Assembly: GCF_900090285.1 (NCBI RefSeq)
Contig: NZ_LT607754.1
Coordinates: forward strand, 3,312,001-3,376,000
Source of the DNA: Micromonospora inositola
Lineage (GTDB): Bacteria > Actinomycetota > Actinomycetes > Mycobacteriales > Micromonosporaceae
Length of the DNA stretch: 64,000 nt
Direction of reading: 5' to 3'
Made by a program: the position numbers and the translations under genes. Positions 53,015 to 62,908 of the stretch are shown one piece after another. The notes under the pieces are model-generated. The model had not been told where the DNA came from and did not search any database. It saw only the letters and a list, made by a program, of their open reading frames with translations. Position 1 is the stretch's first letter, and each line of letters starts with the position of its first letter.

Positions 53015-55723
53015 GTGGCAGCGCAAGATTCGGTCGATCACAAGTACGTCTACGACTTCGCCGAGGGCAACAAGGAGCTCAAGGACCTGCTCGGCGGCAA
53101 GGGTGCCAACCTGGCCGAGATGACCAACCTCGGCCTGCCGGTCCCGCCCGGCTTCACCATCACCACCGAGGCCTGCAAGGCGTACCTGGCGACCGGCCGG
53201 GAGCCGGACGGGCTGGCCGCCCAGATCGAGGCGCACCTGGAGTCCCTGGAGCGCGAGATGGGCCGCAGGCTCGGCGACCCGCAGGACCCGCTGCTGGTCT
53301 CCGTCCGCTCCGGCGCCAAGTTCTCCATGCCCGGCATGATGGAGACCGTCCTCAACGTCGGCCTCAACGACCGGAGTGTCGTCGGACTCAGCGCGCAGGC
53401 CGGCGGCAACGACCGGTTCGCCTGGGACTCCTACCGCCGGCTGATCCAGATGTTCGGCAAGACCGTCTGCGACGTGCCGGGCGAGGAGTTCGAGCACGCG
53501 CTCGAAGAGGCCAAGCGCGCCAAGGGTACGAAGAACGACCTCGACCTCGACGCCGACGACCTGCGCGGGCTGGTCGACGGGTACAAGAAGATCTTCGCCG
53601 AGCACACCGGCCGGGAGTTCCCCCAGGAGCCGCGCGAGCAGCTCGACCTGGCCATCCGCGCGGTCTTCGAGTCGTGGAACGCCGAGCGTGCGGTGGTCTA
53701 CCGCCGGCAGGAGCGGATCCCGGCCGACCTCGGCACCGCGGTCAACGTGGTGTCCATGGTCTTCGGCAACCTTGGCCCCGACTCCGGCACCGGCGTCGCC
53801 TTCACCCGGGACCCGGCCAGCGGCGCGCAGGGCATCTACGGCGACTACCTGGCCAACGCCCAGGGTGAGGACGTGGTCGCCGGCATCCGCAACACGGTGC
53901 CGTTGCAGGAGCTGGAGCAGCTCGACAAGAAGTCCTACGACGAGCTGCTCGGCTTCATGGCCCGGCTGGAGGAGCACTACAAGGACCTCTGCGACATCGA
54001 GTTCACCATCGAGCGCGGCAAGCTCTGGATGCTGCAGACCCGGGTCGGCAAGCGCACCGCCGCCGCGGCCTTCGTGATCGCCGGCCAGCTCGTCGACGAG
54101 GGGCTGATCGACCCGGACGAGGCGCTGCACCGGGTCAACGGTGCGCAGCTCGCCCAACTGATGTTCCCCCGGTTCCGGCTCGACCACGAGTTCCGGCCGG
54201 TGGCCAAGGGCATCGGGGCGTCGCCGGGCGCGGCGTCGGGCAAGGTGGTCTTCACCTCCGCCCGCGCGGTCGAGCTGGCCGCCGAGGGGGAGTCGGTGAT
54301 CCTGGTCCGCCGGGAGACCAACCCCGACGACCTCAACGGCATGATCGCCAGCAAGGGCATCCTCACCTCGCGCGGCGGCAAGACCAGCCACGCCGCCGTG
54401 GTGGCCCGCGGCATGGGCAAGACCTGCGTCTCCGGTGCCGACGAGCTGGACGTCAACATCCCGGCCAAGAAGTTCACCGTGGCCGGGCAGACCGTCAACG
54501 AGGGCGACATCGTCTCCATCGACGGCACCACCGGCAAGGTCTACCTCGGCGAGGTGCCGGTCATGCCGTCCGAGGTGGTGCAGTACTTCGAGGGCAGCCT
54601 CGACCCCGAGCACGTCGACAACGCGCTGGTCCGGGCCGTACACCGGATCATGACGCACGCCGACGCCAAGCGGCGGCTGGCGGTCCGGACGAACGCCGAC
54701 ACCGGCGCCGACGCGGCGCGGGCCCGGCGGTTCGGCGCCGAGGGCATCGGGCTGTGCCGCACCGAGCACATGTTCCTCGGCGACCGCCGGGAGCTGGTCG
54801 AGCGGCTGATCCTGGCCCGCACCGACGACGAGCGGCAGTCCGCGCTGGCCGCCCTGCTGCCGTTGCAGCGGGAGGACTTCGTGGAGATCTTCCGCGAGAT
54901 GGACGGGCTGCCGGTCACCGTCCGGCTGATCGACCCGCCGCTGCACGAGTTCCTGCCCCCGCTGGAGCAGCTCGCCGTCAACGTCGCGGTCGCCCAGGAG
55001 CGTGGCGAGGACGTGGCCAAGGAGGAGGCGCTGCTCGCCGCCGTCCGGCGGATGCACGAGGAGAACCCGATGCTCGGCCTGCGCGGCGTACGGCTGGGCC
55101 TGGTCATCCCCGGTCTCTTCGCCATGCAGGTCCGGGCGATCGCGGAGGCCGCGGTCGCGGTCACCCGCGACGGCGCGGTGGCCAAGCCGGAGATCATGGT
55201 CCCGCTGGTCGGCGCCGTCCAGGAGCTGGAGACGGTACGTGCCGAGGCGGAGAAGATCATCGCCGAGGTGGTCGCGGACAGCGGCGTCGAGGTGCTGATC
55301 GGCACCATGATCGAGGTGCCCCGGGCGGCGCTGACCGCCGGGGAGATCGCCGAGGCGGCGCAGTTCTTCTCCTTCGGCACCAACGACCTGACCCAGATGG
55401 CCTGGGGCTTCTCCCGCGACGACGTCGAGGGCGCGTTCTTCTGGCGCTACCTGGAGCTGGGCATCTTCGGCATCTCGCCGTTCGAGTCCATCGACCGGGA
55501 TGGCGTTGGCCGGCTGGTCCGGATCGCCGCCGAGGAGGGCCGGGCGGCCCGGCCCGAGCTGAAGCTCGGCGTCTGCGGCGAGCACGGCGGTGATCCCGAC
55601 TCGGTGCACTTCTTCCACGAGGTCGGGCTGGACTACGTCTCCTGCTCGCCGTTCCGGGTCCCGGTGGCCCGCCTGGAAGCCGGCCGCGCGGTGGTGGAGA
55701 CCGACGGCTCCGACTCCCGCTGA
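53015..55723 (+). CDS. ppdK: Pyruvate, phosphate dikinase
   Basis: PPDK interconverts pyruvate plus ATP plus Pi and phosphoenolpyruvate plus AMP plus PPi. The 902-residue product is full length: the N-terminal ATP-grasp domain (KGANLAEMTNLGLPVPPGF), the swivelling phosphohistidine domain GGKTSHAAVVARGMG with His459, and the C-terminal PEP/pyruvate barrel (GIGLCRTEHMFLG, EIMVPLVGAVQEL, SFGTNDLTQMAWGFSRDD, CGEHGG with the catalytic Cys). The start is GTG 53015. It is a single gene divergent from the hexosaminidase. Confidence 0.97.
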   Translation: MAAQDSVDHKYVYDFAEGNKELKDLLGGKGANLAEMTNLGLPVPPGFTITTEACKAYLATGREPDGLAAQIEAHLESLEREMGRRLGDPQDPLLVSVRSGAKFSMPGMMETVLNVGLNDRSVVGLSAQAGGNDRFAWDSYRRLIQMFGKTVCDVPGEEFEHALEEAKRAKGTKNDLDLDADDLRGLVDGYKKIFAEHTGREFPQEPREQLDLAIRAVFESWNAERAVVYRRQERIPADLGTAVNVVSMVFGNLGPDSGTGVAFTRDPASGAQGIYGDYLANAQGEDVVAGIRNTVPLQELEQLDKKSYDELLGFMARLEEHYKDLCDIEFTIERGKLWMLQTRVGKRTAAAAFVIAGQLVDEGLIDPDEALHRVNGAQLAQLMFPRFRLDHEFRPVAKGIGASPGAASGKVVFTSARAVELAAEGESVILVRRETNPDDLNGMIASKGILTSRGGKTSHAAVVARGMGKTCVSGADELDVNIPAKKFTVAGQTVNEGDIVSIDGTTGKVYLGEVPVMPSEVVQYFEGSLDPEHVDNALVRAVHRIMTHADAKRRLAVRTNADTGADAARARRFGAEGIGLCRTEHMFLGDRRELVERLILARTDDERQSALAALLPLQREDFVEIFREMDGLPVTVRLIDPPLHEFLPPLEQLAVNVAVAQERGEDVAKEEALLAAVRRMHEENPMLGLRGVRLGLVIPGLFAMQVRAIAEAAVAVTRDGAVAKPEIMVPLVGAVQELETVRAEAEKIIAEVVADSGVEVLIGTMIEVPRAALTAGEIAEAAQFFSFGTNDLTQMAWGFSRDDVEGAFFWRYLELGIFGISPFESIDRDGVGRLVRIAAEEGRAARPELKLGVCGEHGGDPDSVHFFHEVGLDYVSCSPFRVPVARLEAGRAVVETDGSDSR

Positions 55724-55734
55724 TCGGAGTCGGA
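55711..55734 (+). terminator. ppdK terminator
   Basis: CCGACTCC (55711-55718) pairs with GGAGTCGG (55727-55734); the stop codon sits in the loop. A second GC-rich stem follows to about 55769. Confidence 0.65.
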
Positions 55735-55869
55735 CACGGGGTCGCCGGCGCGCCGGCCGGCGGCCCCGTCTCCGTCTCCGGCTCGTCGCGGCGCGTCGCC
55801 CGGCGCGCCGATCGACCCGCTCGGGCGTAACCTGGGCGCACTGTTCGATCAACCGGGAAGGGTGGCCGC

Positions 55870-56223
55870 ATGACCAGCGTCTGGGAGAGCCTGACCGTCG
55901 ACGCCCAGGACCCGTCCAGGCTCGCCCACTGGTGGGCCGAGGCGCTCGGCTACCAGGTGATCACCGAGAAGCCGGACGAGGTGGAGATCCGCAAGGCGCC
56001 GGACCAGGCCCCCGGCATCGTCTTCGTCCCGGTCACCGAGCCCAAGACGACCAAGAACCGACTGCACATCGACCTGCGCCCGGCGGACCAGGAGGCCGAG
56101 GTCGAACGGCTGGTCGACATGGGCGCCCGGCACGTCGACATCGGCCAGGGCGGGGTCGAGTGGACGGTGCTGTCCGACCCGGAGGGCAACGAGTTCTGCG
56201 TGCTTCGTGAGCGCGAGGAGTGA
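55870..56223 (+). CDS. VOC family protein (glyoxalase-like)
   Basis: The 117-residue single-domain vicinal-oxygen-chelate protein begins MTSVWESLTVDAQDPSRLAHWWAEALGYQV and ends with VLSDPEGNEFCVL. Metal ligands of glyoxalases are only partly clear (HIDLR, and the Glu of NEFC). Many such proteins are uncharacterised actinobacterial glyoxalase-like domains. An AAGGGTGG site precedes the ATG. Confidence 0.87.
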   Translation: MTSVWESLTVDAQDPSRLAHWWAEALGYQVITEKPDEVEIRKAPDQAPGIVFVPVTEPKTTKNRLHIDLRPADQEAEVERLVDMGARHVDIGQGGVEWTVLSDPEGNEFCVLREREE

Positions 56224-56281
56224 GCCGGGTTTGCGAGCCCCGCAGTCGCGAGCAGAGGCGGTGCGGCAGCGGGGATAGCGG

Positions 56282-57532
56282 TTGAGCGGCCGGTGGGACG
56301 ACACGGCGCGCCTGATCGACGAGGCGCCCAAGGACACCGGGTACGGGCGGTCGCCGTACGAGCGGGATCGGGCGCGGGTGCTGCACTCGGCGGCGTTCCG
56401 CCGGCTGGCGACGAAGACCCAGGTGCACACGGCCGGGACCGACGACTTCCTGCGTACCCGGCTGACCCACTCGCTGGAGGTGGCGCAGATCGCCCGCGAG
56501 ATGGGGGCGCGGCTGGGCTGCGACCCGGACGTGGTGGACACCGCCGGGCTGGCGCACGACCTCGGCCACCCACCGTTCGGGCACAACGGCGAGGACGCGC
56601 TCGATGAGCTGGCCGCTGACTGCGGCGGCTTCGAGGGCAACGCGCAGACGCTGCGGGTGCTCACCCGGCTGGAGGCGAAGGTCCTCGCCCCGGACGGCCG
56701 CTCCGTCGGGCTCAACCTCACCCGGGCGTCGCTCGACGCGGTCGGCAAGTACCCGTGGCCGCGCCGCCCCGGGCAGCGCAAGTTCGGCGTGTACGCCGAC
56801 GACCGCCCGGTCTTCGACTGGCTGCGCGCCGGCGCCCCGCCCGGCGGCCGGCGCTGCCTGGAGGCGCAGGTCATGGACTGGGCCGACGACGTGGCGTACT
56901 CGGTGCACGACGTGGAGGACGGCATCCACGGCGGGTACGTGAGCCTGCGCCCGCTGCTGGAGGACGCCGACGAGCGGCGGGCGCTCTGCGCCGACGTGGC
57001 GGCCGCGTACTCGGGGGAGTCCCCGGACGACCTCGGTGAGGTGCTGGTCGAGCTGGTGGCCGAGCCGGCGCTCGCCCCGCTCGCCGCGTACGACGGCAGC
57101 CACCGGGCGCAGGCGGCGTTGAAGGCGACCACGAGCGTGCTCACCGGCCGGTTCGTCTCGACCGTGGTGGCCGCCACCCAGGAGCGCTTCGGCCCCGGCC
57201 CGCACCGCCGGTACGCCGCCGACCTGGTGGTGCCCCGCCGCATCCGGGCGCAGTGCGCGCTGCTCAAGGGCATCGCGCTGCGCTACGTGATGCGGCGCCC
57301 GGCCGCCGGCCCCCGGTACGCCAGCCAGCGGGAGATCCTCGCCGAGCTGGTCGCCGCCCTGATCGACCGCGCCCCGGACGGGTTGGACCCGGTCTTCGCC
57401 CTGCTGTGGCGGGACGCCCCGGACGACGCCGCCCGGCTGCGGGTGGTGATCGACCAGGTCGCCTCCCTCACCGACCCGGCGGCGCTGGCCTGGCACGGCC
57501 GCCTGGTGGGCGCGCGGCCCGGCCTCGGCTGA
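56282..57532 (+). CDS. dgt: Deoxyguanosinetriphosphate triphosphohydrolase
   Basis: Dgt-type HD enzymes split dNTPs into nucleoside and triphosphate. The 416-residue product has the HD motif ([11 protein letters not shown] with His63, and [17 protein letters not shown] with His92-Asp93) and [18 protein letters not shown]. The start is a TTG at 56282. It usually lies just before dnaG in actinobacteria; here other genes follow. Confidence 0.94.
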   Translation: MSGRWDDTARLIDEAPKDTGYGRSPYERDRARVLHSAAFRRLATKTQVHTAGTDDFLRTRLTHSLEVAQIAREMGARLGCDPDVVDTAGLAHDLGHPPFGHNGEDALDELAADCGGFEGNAQTLRVLTRLEAKVLAPDGRSVGLNLTRASLDAVGKYPWPRRPGQRKFGVYADDRPVFDWLRAGAPPGGRRCLEAQVMDWADDVAYSVHDVEDGIHGGYVSLRPLLEDADERRALCADVAAAYSGESPDDLGEVLVELVAEPALAPLAAYDGSHRAQAALKATTSVLTGRFVSTVVAATQERFGPGPHRRYAADLVVPRRIRAQCALLKGIALRYVMRRPAAGPRYASQREILAELVAALIDRAPDGLDPVFALLWRDAPDDAARLRVVIDQVASLTDPAALAWHGRLVGARPGLG

Positions 57533-57565
57533 GCGGGTTCCGACCAGCAGTGGGTGGCCGGCACA

Positions 57566-57583
57566 GCTTAGGCTAGCCTAAGC
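57566..57583 (+). promoter_or_regulatory. Iron box (IdeR/DmdR operator) of the siderophore-interacting gene
   Basis: The perfect palindrome GCTTAGGCTAGCCTAAGC matches the TTAGGTTAGGCTAACCTAA consensus of IdeR/DtxR-type boxes in its core. It covers the -10 hexamer TAGCCT (57574-57579), which ends 7 nt before the ATG, so Fe-loaded repressor would block a leaderless promoter. Confidence 0.9.
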
Positions 57584-57586
57584 AGC

Positions 57587-58420
57587 ATGAGCGAGCGCCC
57601 GAAGAAGGTCACCGCCGCGAAGGTCCTGCGGACCGAGCGGCCCACCCCGCACCTGATCCGGCTGGTGCTGGGCGGTGCGGAGCTGACCGGCCTGCCGGTG
57701 GGCGCGTACACCGACCACTACATCAAGTTCGTCTTCCCGCCGGCCGGGATGAGCTACCCGCACCCGGTGGACCTGGCCGCCCTCAAGCGGGACCTGCCCC
57801 GCGAGCAGTGGCCGCGGCTGCGGGCGTACACGGTCCGGGCCTGGGACGCGGCCGCCGCCGAGCTGACCGTCGACGTGGTGCACCACGGCGACGAGGGGCT
57901 GGCCGGCCCTTGGGCCGCCGCCCTGTGCCCCGGCGACGAGGTGCTGTTCACCGGCCCTGGCGGCGCGTACGCCCCCAGCCCGGCCGCCGACTGGCACCTG
58001 CTGGCCGGCGACGAGAGCGCCCTGCCGGCGATCGCCGCCGCGCTGGAGCGGCTGCCCGTCGGCGCCGCCGCCAAGGTCTTCGTCGAGGTCGACGGCCCGG
58101 CCGACGAGCTGCCGCTGGCCAGCCCCGCCGCGGTGGAGCTGACCTGGTTGCACCGGTCCGGTCGCCCGGTCGGCGCGGCGCTGGTGGCGGCGGTGACCGC
58201 CCTGGAGTTCCCGCCCGGCGCGGTGCACGCCTTCGTCCACGGTGAGGCCGGATACGTCAAGGAGCTGCGCCGGCTGCTGCGGGTCGAGCGCGGGGTGCCC
58301 CGGGAGGCGCTCTCCATCTCCGGCTACTGGCGGCTCGGCATGGACGACGAGGGCTGGCGCTCGACGAAGGCCGGCTGGAACGCCCAGGTCGAGGCGGAAG
58401 AGGTGGCGGCCGTCGCCTGA
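57587..58420 (+). CDS. Siderophore-interacting protein (FAD-binding ferric reductase type)
   Basis: The 277-residue SIP-family flavoprotein reduces ferric siderophores in the cytoplasm. Family motifs are RAYTVRAWDAAAAELTVDVVHHGDEGLAGPWAAAL, GDEVLFTGPGGAY, LLAGDESALPAIAAALERLP, and the C-terminal GEAGYVKELRRLLRVERGVPREALSISGYWRLG. No ferredoxin or siderophore-biosynthesis genes are adjacent. Iron control is indicated by the palindrome directly upstream. Confidence 0.95.
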   Translation: MSERPKKVTAAKVLRTERPTPHLIRLVLGGAELTGLPVGAYTDHYIKFVFPPAGMSYPHPVDLAALKRDLPREQWPRLRAYTVRAWDAAAAELTVDVVHHGDEGLAGPWAAALCPGDEVLFTGPGGAYAPSPAADWHLLAGDESALPAIAAALERLPVGAAAKVFVEVDGPADELPLASPAAVELTWLHRSGRPVGAALVAAVTALEFPPGAVHAFVHGEAGYVKELRRLLRVERGVPREALSISGYWRLGMDDEGWRSTKAGWNAQVEAEEVAAVA

Positions 58421-58433
58421 GCGGCGGCCCCGG

Positions 58434-60428
58434 TCACCCGCCCCGTACGGCGATCCGGTAGAGCTGGGGCAGCAGCCACGGGGCGATCCACTCCTGCACC
58501 CCCTCCGGGGTGAAGTGCAGGCCGTCGCTGCGGACCCGCACCCCGCCGGCCTCCCAGGTGAACCGCCCGTCCGGGCAGACCCGCCGGTTCAGGTCGAGCA
58601 CCGTCGCGCCGTGCCGCTCGGCGGCCGCCCGCAGCAGCCGGTTCCAGGCGTCCAGCCGGTCGGCGCCGTCCTCCGGCCACAGCCCGCCGTCCGGCCGCTC
58701 CGCCCGGTGGGTGTACGGCGCGGTCAGCAGCGTGACGTGGGCACCCCGTTCGGCCGCGATGCCGATGGCCCGGTCCAGCTCCCCGGTCAGGTACCGGTCG
58801 AACGCCGGGTCGCCGACGTGCTGCCAGCGCCCGTCCAGCCTGCGGTCCATCAGCTCCCAGCGGTCCAGCAGAATCACCGCCACGTCCGGGTCGTCGGCGC
58901 CTACGCCCCGCCGCCAGCGCTCGTCCCAGTGCTCGCAGCCCGGGTAGTTGGGATGCGGTTCCCCGAGGTAGCGCAGCTCCGGCAGGCGGGCGATGCCGCA
59001 GCCCTGCACGGCGCGCACGCTCACGGTCAGCTTCTCCTGCGGCGGCAGGTAGGTGCCGAGCGACCAGGCGACCGAGTCGCCCAGGAAGTCGATCCGCGGC
59101 GCCCCGGGCTTGCGGCCGGGCCGGCGGGCCGGTGGGGCCGAGGCGGGGGACTCCGGCGCGCCGCCGGCCGCCGCGGCCGGGGCGTCCAGCGCGATCGGTG
59201 GGCGGGACCGCGGGGCCGGCGGCACCGTGCCGAACACGGCGACCGCGGCCACCCCGGCGACCGCCGCGCCCGCCACCGCCGGCGCCGGGCGGGGCAGCCG
59301 TCGGGCCCGCCGGATCGGCCGCTCCACCAGCAGGTACGACCCGGTCGCGGCGGCCAGCGTGACCGCGCACCGGACGGCCAGCAGCGCGACCCCGGTCAGC
59401 CCGGTGCGCTCCCCGGTGAGCCACTGGAACAGCGGCCAGTGCCAGAGGTACACGCCGTAGGAGATCCGGCCGAGCCGGACCAGCGGGGGCAGCGCGAGCA
59501 GCCGGGCGGTCGGCGCGGTCGGGCTCACCGTGGCGTGCGCGATGACGGCCGCCACGGCCAGGGCCGCCAGGGTGAGGCCGCCCCGGTAGACCCAGCCGTC
59601 CCCGCCGTCGGCGGTGGCCCAGAGCCAGCCGGTCCCCACGGCCCCGGCCAGGGCGAGCCCGCCGAGCACCGGGTGCCGCACCCGCGCCGGCGTGCCGGCC
59701 GGTGTCGTCCTCCTGGACAGCGACACGGCCAGCCCGGCGCCGACCAGCAGGGCCACCGCCCGGGTGTCGGTGCCGTAGTAGACCCGGTCCACCGCGCCGG
59801 GCGCGAAGAGTGCCGCCGCGGCGAGCGCCGAACCGGCCGCGCCGAGCAGGGTCACCGTGCGGAGCCCGCCGAGTCCCGGCGGGGACGGCGGCGCGCCTGC
59901 CCCACGTCGTCGGGCGCGGGGCGCCGTCCACGCCAGCAGCGTCACCAGCAGCAGCGGCCAGACCAGGTAGAACTGCTCCTCGATGCCGAGCGACCAGGTG
60001 TGCTGCAACGGCGACGGGCTGCCGGTGGCGGCGAAGTAGTCCCCGGAGCGGTGCGCCATCCGCCAGTTCGCCAGGTAGCCGAGCGCGGCCAGCGCGTCCC
60101 AGCGCAGCGCGGGCAGCTCGGTGCCGGGCAGCAGCCGGCGGGAGACCAGCAGGACGACGAGGAGCACCAGGAGCAGCGCCGGGAGGAGCCGGCGGATGCG
60201 CCGGCCCCAGAAGGCCGTCAGGTCGATCCGCCCGGTGTCCCGGTGCTCGGCGAGCAGCAGCGAGGTGATCAGGAACCCGGAGAGGACGAAGAACGCGTCC
60301 ACGCCGAGGAATCCGCCGGGGAGCGCCGCCACCCCGCCGTGGAAGGCGAGCACCGCGGCCACCGCCAACGCCCGGACGCCGTCCAGCGCCGGCTGGTACG
60401 CGATCCGGGGTCCGCCTGCACCCGACAT
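58434..60428 (-). CDS. OafA-like acyltransferase fused to an SGNH domain
   Basis: The 664-residue protein has an N-terminal acyltransferase-3 domain (QPALDGVRALAVAAVLAFHGGVAALPGGFLGVDAFFVLSGFLI, with the conserved His-Asp/Arg features) of about ten membrane helices. A linker follows, and then a C-terminal SGNH-hydrolase-like domain with DFLGDSVAW and a late DGLHFTP (Asp-x-x-His). Such fusions O-acetylate surface glycans, the SGNH part receiving the acyl group outside the cell. ATG 60428. Confidence 0.9.
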   Translation of the reverse strand: MSGAGGPRIAYQPALDGVRALAVAAVLAFHGGVAALPGGFLGVDAFFVLSGFLITSLLLAEHRDTGRIDLTAFWGRRIRRLLPALLLVLLVVLLVSRRLLPGTELPALRWDALAALGYLANWRMAHRSGDYFAATGSPSPLQHTWSLGIEEQFYLVWPLLLVTLLAWTAPRARRRGAGAPPSPPGLGGLRTVTLLGAAGSALAAAALFAPGAVDRVYYGTDTRAVALLVGAGLAVSLSRRTTPAGTPARVRHPVLGGLALAGAVGTGWLWATADGGDGWVYRGGLTLAALAVAAVIAHATVSPTAPTARLLALPPLVRLGRISYGVYLWHWPLFQWLTGERTGLTGVALLAVRCAVTLAAATGSYLLVERPIRRARRLPRPAPAVAGAAVAGVAAVAVFGTVPPAPRSRPPIALDAPAAAAGGAPESPASAPPARRPGRKPGAPRIDFLGDSVAWSLGTYLPPQEKLTVSVRAVQGCGIARLPELRYLGEPHPNYPGCEHWDERWRRGVGADDPDVAVILLDRWELMDRRLDGRWQHVGDPAFDRYLTGELDRAIGIAAERGAHVTLLTAPYTHRAERPDGGLWPEDGADRLDAWNRLLRAAAERHGATVLDLNRRVCPDGRFTWEAGGVRVRSDGLHFTPEGVQEWIAPWLLPQLYRIAVRGG

Positions 60429-60477
60429 GCGCCGGTTGTCCCCGTCGCCGCCGGGTCTACACCCGGCCGCGCCGGTG

Positions 60478-61128
60478 TCACCCGGTGGTGGAGGCGAGAC
60501 AGCGGTCGGCCAGGACGGTGCCGACCCGGTCGGCGGAGCGGGCGATGCGGCGGCGGATGACCCGCAGGTGCGCCGCGACCGCGCCGGGGACCACCAGGGC
60601 CGCCACGGTGACCGCCAGCCAGGGCGGGCCGGCGGCCAGCACCGCCAGGGCGGCGGCCAGGCCCAGCAGCACGCTGTTGAGCAGGGCGATCATGCCGGCC
60701 TGGCTGACCAGGTCGCGGAACCAGTGCCGCCGGAACGGCTCCGGCGCGAAGGGGCCATGGTCGTCCAGCGTCGGCATCATCACGTACGCCGTCAGGTCGG
60801 GCGCCCGCCGGGCCAGGTAGGTGCGCAGCACGGTGGCCGCCACGGCGTACCGGCGGCCCCGGTCGTTCAGCTCGACCTGGCGGGCGAAGACCGAGATCCC
60901 GAGGAGCAGGACCAGCACCCCGACGCCGGCCAGGACGGCGGGCCGCGCCCGGCCGTCCGGGCTGCCGGTGGTGATCAGCCCCGCGGAGACGGCGGTGGCG
61001 GCGGAGGCCACCGCGAGGAAGAAGGTGAACCGGGCCGCCGACTGGTCGTGCACCGCGCGGCTCAGCTCCCGCAGGTGCTCGTACTCGGCGAGGGCGATGG
61101 TCAGCGGTACGTCCGTGTCCTGGGCCAT
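60478..61128 (-). CDS. Conserved hypothetical membrane protein
   Basis: The 216-residue product starts behind a GAGGAGGAA site. It has an N-terminal helix with EYEHLRELSRAVHDQSAARF, paired hydrophobic segments at about 35-85, a soluble loop (RTYLARRAPDLTAYVMMPTLDDHG), and a second hydrophobic pair at about 140-185. No known family is recognised. It lies upstream of the SGNH-acyltransferase gene on the same strand with a gap of 49 nt. Confidence 0.72.
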   Translation of the reverse strand: MAQDTDVPLTIALAEYEHLRELSRAVHDQSAARFTFFLAVASAATAVSAGLITTGSPDGRARPAVLAGVGVLVLLLGISVFARQVELNDRGRRYAVAATVLRTYLARRAPDLTAYVMMPTLDDHGPFAPEPFRRHWFRDLVSQAGMIALLNSVLLGLAAALAVLAAGPPWLAVTVAALVVPGAVAAHLRVIRRRIARSADRVGTVLADRCLASTTG

Positions 61129-61235
61129 CCGGCGTTCCTCCTCGCGGTCGCGGCCCCCACCGTAGCCAAGATCCGCAAGGGTGGAGATGCACGGTATCGG
61201 CCCGGCGGGAACCGTCGTCCGATCAGGATTGGGCC

Positions 61236-62873
61236 ATGGCGGAGCAGGCGGGGGAGAGTGCGGCCGGTGCGGGGCGTACCGACCAGGTGGTCCTGTGGCT
61301 GGGCGTCGTCGGGGTGCTGGCGGTGGTCGGCTGGGGCCTGTTCGGCGGCACGTCCCTCGCCGGGTTCGGCAAGTCCGGGCTGGCCTGGGTGATCAACACG
61401 TTCGGCTGGTTCTTCGTGGTGGCCGCGGACGCCTTCCTGGTCCTCTCCGTGGTGCTCGGGGCGTCCCGGTTCGGCCGGATCCGGCTCGGCGCGGACGACG
61501 ACGAGCCGGAGTTCAGCACGCTCGCCTGGGTGTCGATGATGTTCAGCACCGGCATGGGGATCGGCCTGGTCTTCTACGCGGTCGCCGAACCGATCCAGCA
61601 CTACGCGTCGCCGCCGCCGGCCGCCGGGGTGCAGCCGCAGAGCGCCGAGGCCGCCTCGGTGGCCATGCAGTACACGCTCTTCCACTGGACGCTGCACCCC
61701 TGGGGGATCTATGCGATCGCCGCGCTGGCGCTGGCGTACTCGACGTTCCGCAAGGGGCGCGGCAGCCGGATCTCGGCCGCCTTCGAGCCGCTGCTCGGCG
61801 CGCGGGCGTACGGTCCGGTCGGGCGGGCCATCGACCTGCTCGCGGTCTTCGCCACCGTGTTCGGCTCGGCGACCAGCCTGGGGCTCGGCGCGCTCCAGGT
61901 GACCGCCGGCCTCGACTCCGCCACCGGGGTGCCGGACAGCGTCGCCGTCGAACTGGTGGTGATCGCGGCGCTCACCGCCGCCTTCGTGGTCTCCGCGTTC
62001 ACCGGGCTGCACAAGGGGATCAAGTGGCTGTCGACCAGCAACGCGGTGCTGGCCGCCGGGCTGATGGCCTTCGTCTTCGTGGCCGGCCCGACGATCTACA
62101 CGCTGGAGGTGCTGCCGGCCTCGGTCGGCGACTACCTCAGTCACCTGGTGGTCATGTCGACCCGGACCGGCGCGTTCAGCGATCCGGCCTGGCTGGGCTC
62201 GTGGACGATCTTCTACTGGGCGTGGTGGATCTCCTGGGCGCCGTTCGTCGGCATCTTCATCGCCCGGATCTCGCGGGGGCGTACGGTCCGGGAGTTCGTC
62301 ACCGGGGTACTGCTGGTGCCGAGCGGGGCGAGCATCATCTGGTTCGCGATCATGGGCGGCACCGCCCTGCGGGTGCAGCGGACCGGCACCCGGGACCTGG
62401 TCGCCGACGTCGGGGCGAGCGCCGAGAACGCCCTGTTCGGGCTCCTGCACGCGCTGCCGCTGGCGACGGTCACCACGGTGCTGGCGGCGGTGCTGGTGGC
62501 GCTCTTCTTCATCACCGGCGCGGACTCGGCCGCGCTGGTGCTCGGCTCGCTGAGCTCCCGGGGCGCGCTGCGGCCGCACCGGGGCGTGGTGGTGCTCTGG
62601 GGCGTACTGATCGGCGCGGTGGCGGCGGCGCTGCTGCTCGCCGGCGGCCTGGCCGCGCTGCAGCAGGCCACCATCCTGGTCGCGCTGCCCTTCGTGGTGG
62701 TGATGCTCGCCCTGGCGGTCGCCCTCGTCCGGGAGATGGCCACCGACCCGGCGGTGCAGCCGCGGGCCCGGCCGCGCCGCTCCGGACTGGCCGCGGCGGT
62801 GCGCGCCGCCCGGTCATACGAGGAGGAGGAACCGCCGCCGGTGACCCGCTGGTTCCATCGTCCCCGGGGCTGA
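61236..62873 (+). CDS. BCCT family transporter (betaine/choline/carnitine type)
   Basis: The 545-residue protein has about twelve membrane helices and BCCT landmarks: MMFSTGMGIGLVFYAVAEPIQHY, FHWTLHPWGIYAIAALALAYSTFRKG, ATVFGSATSLGLGALQ and FYWAWWISWAPFVGIFIARISRGRT (tryptophan-rich signature of the substrate box). It likely imports compatible solutes such as glycine betaine in response to osmotic stress. Substrate preference and the C-terminal osmosensing region cannot be read. It is a single gene. Confidence 0.94.
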   Translation: MAEQAGESAAGAGRTDQVVLWLGVVGVLAVVGWGLFGGTSLAGFGKSGLAWVINTFGWFFVVAADAFLVLSVVLGASRFGRIRLGADDDEPEFSTLAWVSMMFSTGMGIGLVFYAVAEPIQHYASPPPAAGVQPQSAEAASVAMQYTLFHWTLHPWGIYAIAALALAYSTFRKGRGSRISAAFEPLLGARAYGPVGRAIDLLAVFATVFGSATSLGLGALQVTAGLDSATGVPDSVAVELVVIAALTAAFVVSAFTGLHKGIKWLSTSNAVLAAGLMAFVFVAGPTIYTLEVLPASVGDYLSHLVVMSTRTGAFSDPAWLGSWTIFYWAWWISWAPFVGIFIARISRGRTVREFVTGVLLVPSGASIIWFAIMGGTALRVQRTGTRDLVADVGASAENALFGLLHALPLATVTTVLAAVLVALFFITGADSAALVLGSLSSRGALRPHRGVVVLWGVLIGAVAAALLLAGGLAALQQATILVALPFVVVMLALAVALVREMATDPAVQPRARPRRSGLAAAVRAARSYEEEEPPPVTRWFHRPRG

Positions 62874-62908
62874 ACCGCAGCCCGATTCCCGACGAAGTCG
62901 GTCTACCT

